A stretch of DNA of 64,000 nucleotides from Durusdinium trenchii (lineage: Eukaryota; Sar; Dinophyceae; Suessiales; Symbiodiniaceae), in assembly GCA_963970005.1 (NCBI GenBank), contig CAXAMN010001114.1:952846-1016845 (forward strand). Reading direction: 5' to 3'. Each line of letters opens with the position of its first letter. Position 1 is the stretch's first letter. The position numbers were made by a program, and so were the translations under genes. Below are positions 1 through 9,239 of this stretch, piece after piece. The notes beneath the pieces were generated by a model. It made no database searches. It saw only the letters and a program-made list of their open reading frames with translations, and was not told the DNA's origin.

Positions 1-1110
1 GCATCTCCGGCAACATCCACAAACCCAACCGCACCGCCTCCCAAGCCACCCTCTTCACGACCTCTCACAGCAGCACCGCCTCCTCCTACCACCACTGGCC
101 GCAGCCATCGTGGCCGAAGCCGTAGCAAACGGCGTCGCCGCCAACGCAGTCGCCACACACGCGACAGACGCCAACGTTCCCCTGCGACTTCCACCGCCAA
201 GGCATCCTCGGCACGCCGCCGACGTCGCCGCTCTCCCTCCACTACATCTACCACGTCTTCAGCCAGCAATTCCCATCCACCTATCACTCTCCGGCCCAAT
301 ACATCTCACAGTCAGCTCCAAAACATGTCCCAAGCAGAATACCCCAACTTTCCGGCGCTACGACGCCCCCACCCACCTTGGAAGGCACCTCCTCCACATT
401 TTCAACAACTGTCACCGCAAGAACAGATAGCATGGTGGCTAGACTTCCATGCAGCTCAGTTGGCCGCAGAGAACAGACCACAACATCTCTACATCGCCAA
501 GCTTCTTGCGGACAACGGCTTCGAGTTCGATGATTTGGCAGACTTCCGCCAACTCACCCATGTGAAATGGAATGACACCACCAATGCCTACGACACTTTC
601 TCCTATCACTGTATCAACCTCCCGAGCCTCGTCGACAAAGCTACTCGTCCACTGCCACCACCCGCCACTCGGGCCACTTCGGCCACTTCTACTGCCCCTG
701 AAACAGTTCACATCAACGCATGTCACACTGGCCCTTATGGCAATATTGCTGCCATTTTACAACAGGGTCGTCTCCTCCCCAGTACCCTTCACTTCGAAGA
801 CAACCCAGGCTTTTTTGCCCAAGCCACACGCATTACCCACCAACACATTCACGACAACTACGAACAAGCCCGTATTTTACACAACACATGGAAGATGGCA
901 AAAAACGTCCATTCCATCATGGTCCATATCCTTGCTTGGGGCCGTGGGACTAAGTTCACCAGCGGAGGTGAAGCCCAAGCCATGCATCTTTTGCAACAAG
1001 ATCATGGTGCTGTTTGCCATTCCAAAGCCCGCTGCTGGGTGATTCACCCAAATAATGCCATAGTCAAGGGCTTGGCATGGTCTATCAATGCCATTCCTCC
1101 AGACCTTTGA
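1..1110 (+). CDS. ORF-A: Arg/Ser-rich protein with a His-Thr-Gly domain (5' partial)
   Basis: The frame is open from the first base to the TGA at 1108-1110, so the start lies outside the window; the first in-frame ATG is at 325. Roughly codons 33-80 form a basic Arg/Ser-rich tract like those of RNA-binding SR proteins. The C-terminal third contains CHTG (about 721-732), then NIAAILQQGRLLPS, then GFFAQA. This spacing resembles the His-Gly-Thr, IL..G and G-[VFY] pattern of ADP-ribosyltransferase/Tpt1-like folds. That resemblance is weak and no catalytic Glu is assigned. A role as an accessory or ORF1-like protein of the retroelement is inferred from position and shared C-rich composition. Otherwise the protein is unrecognised. 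Confidence 0.6.
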   Translation, partial: ASPATSTNPTAPPPKPPSSRPLTAAPPPPTTTGRSHRGRSRSKRRRRQRSRHTRDRRQRSPATSTAKASSARRRRRRSPSTTSTTSSASNSHPPITLRPNTSHSQLQNMSQAEYPNFPALRRPHPPWKAPPPHFQQLSPQEQIAWWLDFHAAQLAAENRPQHLYIAKLLADNGFEFDDLADFRQLTHVKWNDTTNAYDTFSYHCINLPSLVDKATRPLPPPATRATSATSTAPETVHINACHTGPYGNIAAILQQGRLLPSTLHFEDNPGFFAQATRITHQHIHDNYEQARILHNTWKMAKNVHSIMVHILAWGRGTKFTSGGEAQAMHLLQQDHGAVCHSKARCWVIHPNNAIVKGLAWSINAIPPDL

Positions 1111-1667
1111 GGTCCCACAACACACTGCCAGCTCCATCTCCACCTTCACCTCCATGCCACAACCCAACGCCTGAGAGCAGCCTGTCCCTACGTTTCACCT
1201 CGTCACCACCTCCGGCTTTGTGAAAAAGCCGCGCCCTGATGTTTTACCTGCAGGACAACTTTCAGAGCTTTACAACGTCAACCTGTTATAACTTTTACTC
1301 GATTTCTTTTCGAACTTGATTTTCCAGCTTTCATGATGGACCTCTCATGCTCACTTGGATTTTTCTAGACTTGTCAGATCAAAGGCCATAGGCTTTGAGC
1401 GTTTTTGTAAGTAATGTGCTCTTCTCTTCCCACCGATGCAGTTTTCCGCTTGAGACTCCACTTTCCACTGATGCAGTTTTTCAGATTCCATTCACGTTTA
1501 TGCATAATCTGCAAAATTCATGCTCAATAATTCATTTTCGTAATTCATTTGCGCGTTCCGCATGTTATTTCCCTGCCGACATGCAGCGTTGATACCATAG
1601 CTGCACCAATCGACGCTCAAGTCTGCTGCTTTTGCTATCTTGACACGGCCTTTCCAGATGCCATCTC
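1111..1667. other. Spacer between ORF-A and ORF-B
   Basis: This stretch is richer in T than the flanking ORFs. It has only short chance ORFs. No promoter, tRNA or repeat was recognised. Confidence 0.4.
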
Positions 1668-2438
1668 ATGCAGACCAGGTTCGACTTCTCCATCGAACCA
1701 CTATTGCCCTCAGTCAGCTTTATCGATTACTCCAGCAAGCAACAGACATCCTGTCCAACTTGCACCGTTTTTATCGTCCATACACAACAGGTCGACCCTC
1801 ATTTTCACCGACCTTTTCCGACTCTCTCACCAGCTCCCATCACAGCCGTCCCCATTCCCTCCCCCACCTCTTCGTGCGACTCGGCGCCTGCTGCTCCCGT
1901 CAAACATGCACCACAGGAACCTCCTCCTTCCCAAGCATCCTCGGCTTCTTCTTCATCACCACTACAGCCACAACCCAAGCGCAAACGTCAGCCTCCACCA
2001 CCCCTCAACGAAGATGCGGATTGGGATGCTTGGGACGCTGATGCAGGTATCCGCCTTGTCGAGCTCAAAACTGATACTCGTCTCCGCCCGAACTGGAACT
2101 ACGTTGCCCGTCGAGTAGGTTTTTCCATTGAGCAGTGCAAAGCACGTTGGGAAGAACTTCAAGCACCCCCACACCAACACGAGGCAGTCCACCCACCACC
2201 GTCACCTACACCCACTTCACCTGCCAACACACCGCCGGCCTCACCGGCCCAGATGCTTCTCTCGGCATCAGCGCTTCCACCACCGGCATCACTTTCAGCC
2301 CCAGACTTCTCCTACACACCCACACCACCATCGCCTGCACCAGCTGCCCCAGTCACACCTGATGCCGTACCAGAAATCACCAGTGAGGACAGTCATCCGG
2401 AACTCGCAGCGGCTGACATCGGTAGCTATTTTGTATAG
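1668..2438 (+). CDS. ORF-B: Pro/Ser-rich protein with Myb/SANT-like domain
   Basis: A 256-residue ORF. An N-terminal segment is followed by a Ser/Pro-rich linker, a KRKR basic patch that could act in nuclear import, and an acidic/aromatic helix set at about 2017-2163. That set has conserved-type positions DWDAWD, IRLVELK, NWNYVARRVGFS and CKARWEELQ. The tryptophan spacing and the R-x-x-x-C-x-x-R-W signature fit a Myb/SANT or trihelix DNA-binding domain. The C-terminus is Pro/Ala-rich. In another frame, from 1658, the first 45 codons read as a more regular helical protein, so a frame change near 1800 is possible and the first 40 residues of this ORF may be wrong. DNA binding is inferred. Confidence 0.6.
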   Translation: MQTRFDFSIEPLLPSVSFIDYSSKQQTSCPTCTVFIVHTQQVDPHFHRPFPTLSPAPITAVPIPSPTSSCDSAPAAPVKHAPQEPPPSQASSASSSSPLQPQPKRKRQPPPPLNEDADWDAWDADAGIRLVELKTDTRLRPNWNYVARRVGFSIEQCKARWEELQAPPHQHEAVHPPPSPTPTSPANTPPASPAQMLLSASALPPPASLSAPDFSYTPTPPSPAPAAPVTPDAVPEITSEDSHPELAAADIGSYFV

Positions 2439-3167
2439 TTTCAGTTTCACCCAGCTCTCTTCGGCGCGCCATCAGCAAACAAGTCCATGCACTGCAGCAC
2501 TGTTATGCACTTTGAATTCAGTTCATTTTTCCTGCCGGCACCCTACCCTACACCAAAACCGGCGCCGCCGTCCCTACACATTCCCCAGCCGGCACCGCAG
2601 GCCAATGTCGGCCAACAACACATCTACTACCTGCCCAACCCCCAGCAACACCGAGGCCATGTCCCGCTCCATGCTGAGAACTATGACCCAGCAAACGACC
2701 CATGGAGGACACCAGATTGACCAGCTACAGCGCTGATCAGCTGTAGCTCCGCCCACTGATGTGCGTCACAGAGCCACCATTGACGACGACCAGCTTCCAC
2801 ATGCACTCTGATTCCCACTGGCTCTCGCAGCCTGTGCTCTGTGAACCCTTCATGGACGTTGGCCGTTTCACCCGCACCACGAAAAAAGCCTCCGCTGCCA
2901 AGGTAACTGTCTATGTCACACTTACAACCACTGTTGTCTAGCAAGAATTCAACATTCTTGTGTGTCTTTTCTACCTTTGGCTTTTTTTGGGTTCAACAAC
3001 ACTCTCGGACTTATTGCAGCTTTTTCCAATTTCTCCACTTATTTCATTATACAGGAGTTGTGCTGCGTTTATCCATGACAATTCGAATCTTCCACTTGCT
3101 TCTGCTAGCTTTCTTGCTCAAACGACTCAACTATCGCTATCAGTCTCGACTCTGCCTGGCACTCACC
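2439..3167. other. Spacer between ORF-B and ORF-C
   Basis: Mixed composition with several short ORFs but none with recognisable domains. The ORF-C frame stays open upstream to 2913, but that leader is T-rich and reads as hydrophobic noise, so it is treated as untranslated. Confidence 0.35.
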
Positions 3168-4643
3168 ATGGATGCCCAATGGCAACAATATTACTGGAAT
3201 CATTACTTGATGCATCAGCAACAGCTTGTTCCGGGCTCAGACAATGCCCACTACACGCCGACCAGCGCTTACGGCCCCATGAGCCACTCCATCCGCACGC
3301 ACCAACAGCATCAACCTCATCCTTACACGCCACCGCCATCGACAACACCACCAACCCACACACCACCATCCCACACACCACCGGCCACCACGTCTCCAGC
3401 TTTTCCACCGCCGCCGCCGGCACCACTGCCAACGACATCACCCACCACACCACAACCGAAATCCTTCCAACACAGTCCCACCCACTCGGCTCCACCAGCA
3501 CCTCCAGCAACAGTTCCATTCCCAACTCCACCCATCCAAGACTCCTGGCACTCCACCGACTCCTGCTGGGACGCCAACGCCGTCCACGGTCATCAACTCC
3601 ACCGTCACATACAACCCACACAGTGGTCTCGACGAGTGGGGATCGCAGGCTTGCCGACTTTTGAAGTGTTCCCTTGGTTATTGGCATACCATGGGACAGC
3701 GGACTTCACTGCCAGGACGCTCAGCCACGGAAAGTTTTGCGGGCTCATTCCTACGAGGAGTGTTGCCGAGTCAGTTTTCACTACCCATCTCCTTCAGGAG
3801 ATTCGCGATAAGCGTCTGGACTTGGACGCTATCGCCGAGGCCATCCACACCAAAGCCGGCACCACCGTACCCAACAAAACTACACAAGCACGCGCATTCC
3901 ACTCTCCTCTCATCACATTGCTAACCGACCAATTACAGGCCCACTCCCCCGCGGTTGCCGAAGGCTCCGCCATCCGAGCGCTCAAGGCCACCTCTGACGA
4001 TCTTGCCCGAGCGCGAGAGAAACTCCAGGCACATGGACTGGAACTCACCCCCAAGAAAGACACGGGCCGTCCCAGCGCTCCCTCCAAACCCACACCCCCG
4101 ACCCCACCTCACCAACCACCAGCGCTCCCAGACGTGCTTCAGCCGTCCTATCCCACTCTCAAGGACGACGCCCCCGAAACATGGACCACGCCCTCCATTC
4201 AACACTGGATGCGGTCTTTTGAGCCCAAGATCCAAGACGCAGCCCAGGAAATCATGCGTCTCCTCCAGACTAGCAAAGTCTCCACCGACCAGCTCAAGGA
4301 GGCCGCGACCCGTTATGGCCTCCTTGGCTCGGGTGAGCAAGCTCTCGATCAAGAGCCTCCAACATATTTTGAGTGTGGGGGCTGCCATCGCATGCTGACT
4401 AGCCTTGAACAGCCAAAGCCAACCCCATCACACCACACTCCACCAACTCTTCCGTCTACACCAAGCACTCTCCACTCTCATCCACTTCAGCCAATACATC
4501 GAGCGTGCCGAGGCCCTCTTTGCTGTGGGCCTCATACACATCACACTTCTCTTTTGCTACCCCTCATCCACCCAACGTTCTCAACAATGGCGCCAACGAC
4601 TTCAGCACCTCCACATCCAACCTCACACGTACCACTACCATAA
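3168..4643 (+). CDS. ORF-C: Pro/Thr-rich protein with helical C-terminal half
   Basis: The start was chosen at the ATG at 3168 because its context is accATGg and the sequence becomes protein-like there; the frame itself is open from 2913. The first 150 residues are His/Gln/Pro/Thr-rich with poly-proline runs. The second part, from about 3620, is a predicted helical domain (LLQEIRDKRLDLDAIAEAI, DDLARAREKLQAHGLEL). Near the end comes a small Cys pair motif, FECGGCHRML. The last 240 bases overlap the next ORF, which lies in the +1 frame, and the tail after the Cys motif looks like out-of-frame sequence. This suggests that the real product continues into the nuclease/RT frame by frameshift, or that one base is missing. 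A gag-like or ORF1-like role is inferred. Confidence 0.55.
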   Translation: MDAQWQQYYWNHYLMHQQQLVPGSDNAHYTPTSAYGPMSHSIRTHQQHQPHPYTPPPSTTPPTHTPPSHTPPATTSPAFPPPPPAPLPTTSPTTPQPKSFQHSPTHSAPPAPPATVPFPTPPIQDSWHSTDSCWDANAVHGHQLHRHIQPTQWSRRVGIAGLPTFEVFPWLLAYHGTADFTARTLSHGKFCGLIPTRSVAESVFTTHLLQEIRDKRLDLDAIAEAIHTKAGTTVPNKTTQARAFHSPLITLLTDQLQAHSPAVAEGSAIRALKATSDDLARAREKLQAHGLELTPKKDTGRPSAPSKPTPPTPPHQPPALPDVLQPSYPTLKDDAPETWTTPSIQHWMRSFEPKIQDAAQEIMRLLQTSKVSTDQLKEAATRYGLLGSGEQALDQEPPTYFECGGCHRMLTSLEQPKPTPSHHTPPTLPSTPSTLHSHPLQPIHRACRGPLCCGPHTHHTSLLLPLIHPTFSTMAPTTSAPPHPTSHVPLP

Positions 4644-7174
4644 TTTTCTTTCCTCAAATGCAATTTATGTCAAACTATATTTCAACCCCAAAGCCCCACA
4701 ACGCTGCTACCATCAACACGGCCACTTTTACATCGGCTCCACCGGCATTGGCATCCCGCACAGGGAACACAACCGTCGGGCAAAACTCAAACAGTTACAA
4801 AACAACATTCCAATTTCAGCTGAACTCTCCCTTCGCTACTGGCATTCTCACAACAATATCCACCACTTCACGCCCATCCAACTTTCCTCATATGACACCT
4901 ATGACCAGGCCTGGATCCAAGAACATTACCTCATTTCCAACTGGATGCCGCCACTCAACTGGCCTTTCATCTCCCATCACCTCAAGCTAAAAGCCCAAGG
5001 CTGGCAGTTCACCCAGCACCGTGCTCATTTCTACTCCCGTCTAGCCACCCACAAGCGACTTTTCCGCAAGCTTCGCAGACGGCAACATGCCATCCACGAA
5101 CCACATCTTTTCACATCCACTCGACTGCACGCCCTCGCCCTTCTCCGCAATCTCACCAAACACACTCGAGCATCCTTTGAAGCAGCAAAACAATTGCGCA
5201 GCGGCAAACACACAGACCTGGAGGTTTATGCCATCCGCCGAATGGCAGCCAACCTGGAGGAGCCTGGACGCAGCAGAGCACTCCACATCATCAACCAGGC
5301 CCTCAAGTATCGCAATCTCAGCCCGCCCAAGCCCAACATCCCCCTCACCGTACCGTTCTTGGCCCACGACCATTTTCCCAAACACTGTGAACAGTGGCTC
5401 AAAACCACAATCCAGCAGCACAAGCACCTGGCCATCCCGCTCCACTTGCCTACTCACCGTCTGCGGGAGGCGGCCCACAAGACCCTCCGCGCTCACTTGC
5501 ACAATCACCGTACCTGGGAAGACACCTTGCACAATCCTCCCGCCGCTACTGATTTGCCATGTGCTTGCGCTCACCTCAAAACCATTCTACTTGATCCAAA
5601 CACTCCCGTGATCGACCACCACTACATCCTCACCCTCGAACAACTGGCATTACCACAGCACCTCCGCATCTTTTTGGCAGCCAATATGAACAGCACCTTT
5701 TACCCCAGCAAGGCCAGATATTTCCATGCCTTCCAGACAGCATTCACCAAATGGCTACGCGTTCAAGGTCTACCACCCTCACTCACGCAACACCTGGAAC
5801 CTTTTCTCCAGCACCAATGGAAGCTCCACATCGACCAGTTGAAACGACACCCTCGCTTCACAGCTCGTCTACTCCGCCAACTCCAGGAATTTCTGGGAGA
5901 CCAAGTCGTCCTCCATCACGCTGACCACGAACTACAACAGTTGCGCATTTTCTGCCCCCGCCAATACTTCACCGGGGCGCTCGCAACTTGGCAGACACCG
6001 GAACTCTTTGCACCCATGCCAACTCTTCAATCAACAAACATCCACGACTACCTCACCCAGACCATTCCTTCCAACCTCCGCACACGCTACAAATGGGGCT
6101 TTAGAAAAGACTTCACCATCCCATATGGCATCGTCCACCTCAAAGAGAAGAAGCACTGGAGAAAAGGTCCCACCATTATCTCATACTTCCAATCCCTCAG
6201 CGGCAACCTCCTCCGCATCACCAGCCGAGCCCTTGACATTGTCCTGCAACACCTCTTTCCACAGCTTCCAGGCCAACTATCAATGCCACAACTGTGGTCC
6301 CACTTCCACTGCTACCTCAAAGACACACCAACCGACATCCCCCTCCATGCCACCAACGATGATCTTGTGGGCTTCTTCAACTCCGTTCCACAGCACCGCC
6401 TGATTGACGCTGTCCACTCCCTCGTTCAGCAATGGCAACGCCAGAACGACACCCACACCCTGACCGTTGACACCCAAGCCACTGGCAACCCTTTTCACCA
6501 CTCCCACATTGGCCGGCACCACCGACGCCACCCCACACAACGCACCATTCACACTGCAGACATTACAACCATTGTAGCATATGCACTCGATACCTGCATT
6601 TTCCGGGCATGCAATCTCCCCTGCCCTTTGCAATGTTGCCATTACCCTCATCGAACATTCCTGGCAGCAGCTACACAACAATCTCCTCCAGCACACAGCT
6701 CTTCATTTTGCTTACTACCGGTACGTTGACAACCGTTTCATCGTCCACAATGAACATTTCCTCTCACACCCCGCCACCCAAACCCTCATCCACAACAACT
6801 TTTTCGGCGATCCCGTCGAATTGGAGACGGTGGACGACTTCCACCTATTGGGGTTCAACATTGACCTCCAGCAACGTACCATCACCTACATACAACCCAC
6901 CCAACCCTGGAAGATCAGGGACCACACCAGCGCCGGTAGCCAGCGCTTGGCTTTGTCCGGCTTAGCTTCACGACTTCACTCCATCTACACCTACACCTTC
7001 CCACCCCACCATGCCACCGCTGCGGCTGAAGCTTTGGTCCACCTTTACGCCCAAAAAGGGCATGACCTGCACGCGTGCAGGCGGTTTTTGAGAGAGAAAA
7101 AGCCTCGCGTTCTCCATCGCTCGTTCTCTGCGCCGACTACGGCGTCTTGTGTGTGTGTCACACCCTGGTTCTAA
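4405..7174 (+). CDS. ORF-D: GIY-YIG endonuclease plus reverse transcriptase, split by frame changes
   Basis: The first part (4405-6729) has no ATG near its start and opens with TTG just after an in-frame TGA at 4396, so it probably needs frameshift entry from ORF-C. A GIY-YIG nuclease motif is visible at about 4660-4794: AIYVK, then FYIGSTG, then HREHNRR. The RT domain follows: a fingers motif with KGPTIISYFQSLSG (about 6120-6210) and motif A NDDLVGFFNSVP near 6355-6390. It then shifts to the next frame near 6597-6604, where GHAISPALCNVAI (motif B), YRYVDN (motif C, 6716-6733) and LLGF (6845-6856) continue to the stop at 7174. The pattern D..GFFNSVP followed by a late Y.QPT motif fits Penelope-type RTs. 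The second catalytic Asp of motif C is Asn. The element copies RNA into DNA at nicked target sites; whether this copy is active is unclear. Confidence 0.8.
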
Positions 7175-7248
7175 GGGCTTTCCACCTTTTCACCTTTTCA
7201 CCACCACTGAGACCGTTCTTCTTTTGCAACAAGCGGGGGGGCAATGCA

Positions 7249-7288
7249 CGACTGACAGACATTGCCCAACGAAGATGCTGTCAGTTCG
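7249..7288 (+). other. Possible RNA hairpin downstream of the RT ORF
   Basis: An inverted repeat (cgactgacag against ctgtcagttcg) with a loop of about 19 bases lies 75 bases after the RT stop. It could be a 3' structure of the element RNA. No hammerhead core (CTGATGA...GAAA) was found in it. Confidence 0.3.
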
Positions 7289-8300
7289 TGGTGAGGCAAT
7301 GCGGGACGCCGCATTGTGTACCTGCTCGTTCTTTCACAAGCTGTTACTCCACTTTTCCACTTTTTGATTCATGGTCCTTCATGTTTCCACCCCCAAACCT
7401 CGGTTTTGCAGCTGAGTTGAGCCGTTAGTTCACCACCGCCGGTGTGCAGCTGAGTCAAGTGAAACAATCGATGTTCAAACACCTACAAGTTATCGGACTT
7501 TTCGCCATGCTGTTCTATCGCCTTCCTTCTCAACGTGGCAATTGCGTTAACTGAAAACCCAAGTTCGAAGTGTCACCCCCTGTATCTAAGGGTTCCACCT
7601 CTAACCTTTGTAACTANNNNNNNNNNCCCAACGTGGGAACTGAGTGTAACTGAATACAATTGTCAGAGTGTGTCTGCGTGTCAGCTAATTGAAACTCCGT
7701 GCTGAATGCATCAAACCGCAAACCCAAACACAAAGCAAAGCTATAACGAATACAAAAGCGTGATCATTAGTAGGATTGATAAGGACACTCTCTCTTCCTC
7801 TCGGGTGGGCATGACTCGTCAAACACGCACACGTGTGCCCCCTCTCTCTCTCTCTCTCCCTCCCTCGTTTGAAACATTATATAATTGTCATTGCGACTTT
7901 TCTTCAACATGTCCACGTCGCACTCATCTTCGACACCAACAAGTGTCCCGAACCACTTGATTTCTGTGCAGTGAAGGTGCCTGCACCAAACGACATGCCC
8001 CGTCCAACGCAGCGCGCCAGGCTACCCCAAAGGGACAGCGAAGGTCGCTTCGGCATGAGGCCTGCAGTGCTCAACGACCCGACAAATTGAGGTGCAAAGG
8101 GTGCAAAAGGAAGCTCTAAAGGAGTGAGTTTTTGGGATCGCAACAAAAAAGGCTCATGAATCTTTGACACTCACATACCCAAATCTCTGCGAATCGAATC
8201 TCAAAGACTCTAGCTACCTGGTTGAAAAAACAACGACCCCAAAGGGACTGCCAAAAATGTTCGACCTACCGTGGTTTCAGGGCTGCTTTGTATTGACTCA
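7289..8300. other. Non-coding stretch right of the retroelement
   Basis: No supported gene. A short phrase at about 7156-7190 (gtcacaccctggttctaag) recurs in altered form at about 7571-7600 (gtcaccccctgtatctaag), possibly a degenerate direct repeat near the element end. A CT-rich run lies at 7839-7865. Confidence 0.3.
7617..7626. other. Assembly gap (10 N)
   Basis: Ten N bases; true length unknown. The gap lies just beyond the retroelement and may hide its right end. Confidence 0.99.
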
Positions 8301-8307
8301 TGGTCAA

Positions 8308-8690
8308 AGTTTTATTCGGGAACTAAAAGGTGATCTTCGGAAACTTTATGGTTTTCTTCGAAAACTAATCTTCGGAAACTTGACGGTTTTCTTCGGAAAC
8401 TAATTCTTCGTCACCAGGTACGTCAATAACACCCCCACCCAACCCCCCCACCCCCCAGTGCTCCTTCATGCAAGTTGGATACAATGTGGAAATTATGAAG
8501 AATACTTGCTGAAGCGTGCAAGATAAAGTTTCTGCAGATCGCAAAATAGTTTCTGAAGATCGCGAAATAGTTTCTGAATAACGCAAAACAGTTTCTGAAG
8601 AATAGTTTCTGAAGAGTAGTTGCGGAAGAGTACCAAATAGTTGCGGAAGAAAAGTTTCAGAAGAATGGAGAGTTGCGGAATAGGACTTTG
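8308..8690. repeat. Inverted pair of short degenerate tandem arrays
   Basis: At 8308-8410 a unit around cttcggaaact is repeated several times. At 8525-8690 a unit around agtttctgaagat/agttgcggaag is repeated about eight times. One reads as the reverse complement of the other, so the two arrays could fold into an imperfect hairpin around a C-rich centre (8428-8456). No coding potential was seen. Confidence 0.6.
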
Positions 8691-8930
8691 TTCATTGACT
8701 CATCCACTGCTTTGAAGGTTCCCGCCTAAGAACCCTTGTCATCCTCACCCCGGCAAATGTCTCCCTCCAAAAGTTGTTTGACATTGATAAGTCAAGTATT
8801 GTTAACTAAGACTATGATGCATGCAAAGGGTGACAATTGACCATCCCACACTTGCCAAGGGAAAATGGACTGGCCAATTCAACTGCAGGTACGGGACGTT
8901 GGACAAGGGAAACCAAAAAATGTATAAAAC

Positions 8931-9188
8931 TCACACCACAAGGTCTCCCAATTGTTTCTCCACTCCCACATCCCACTCGCCTCCCTCACTTTTAGTGCAT
9001 TGCCAAGGCTCCACACTGCTGAGCAGCAGCTTGCCGTCAATCTCTGCCGTTCCTGCCACCTCCCTGAGTGCCTCAAGGAGAGAACTGGACACCGCAACCC
9101 TCAGGCGACTCTTTAGGCCCTTAAGGAGCAGGCGCATGAAACAAAGGCTGCTGAGATGGGTTGCGGATCCGCTGCTGCACATACCCAA
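8931..9188 (-). CDS. Possible exon, unrecognised
   Basis: An open minus-strand stretch with a protein-like helical segment (SRLRVAVSSSLLEALREV). It lies on the same strand as the genes to the right but has no family match and no confirmed splice sites. It could be chance. Confidence 0.2.
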   Translation of the reverse strand: MGMCSSGSATHLSSLCFMRLLLKGLKSRLRVAVSSSLLEALREVAGTAEIDGKLLLSSVEPWQCTKSEGGEWDVGVEKQLGDLVV

Positions 9189-9239
9189 AAGGAAAAATTG
9201 GATAATTATTGATGGAAGAAGATGTTCACAAATTATGTG

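Larger units (their letters stand above)
1..7560 (+). mobile_element. Multi-ORF Penelope-like retroelement region
   Basis: Four long plus-strand ORFs follow one another with a shared strong excess of C over G and His/Pro/Thr-rich translations, unlike the minus-strand genes elsewhere. The last ORF encodes a GIY-YIG nuclease followed by a reverse transcriptase, the permuted domain order described for the Naiad/Chlamys group of Penelope-like elements. I infer that the whole block is one element or a nested pair. Element ends are not defined: no clear target-site duplication or terminal repeat was seen, the left side runs off the window, and an N gap lies just right at 7617. Whether the three upstream ORFs belong to the same unit is inferred from base composition and spacing only. 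Confidence 0.65.

Noticed and set aside
7249..7288. Hammerhead ribozyme downstream of the RT
   Set aside because: A stem-loop exists but the conserved CTGATGA and GAAA core segments are absent.
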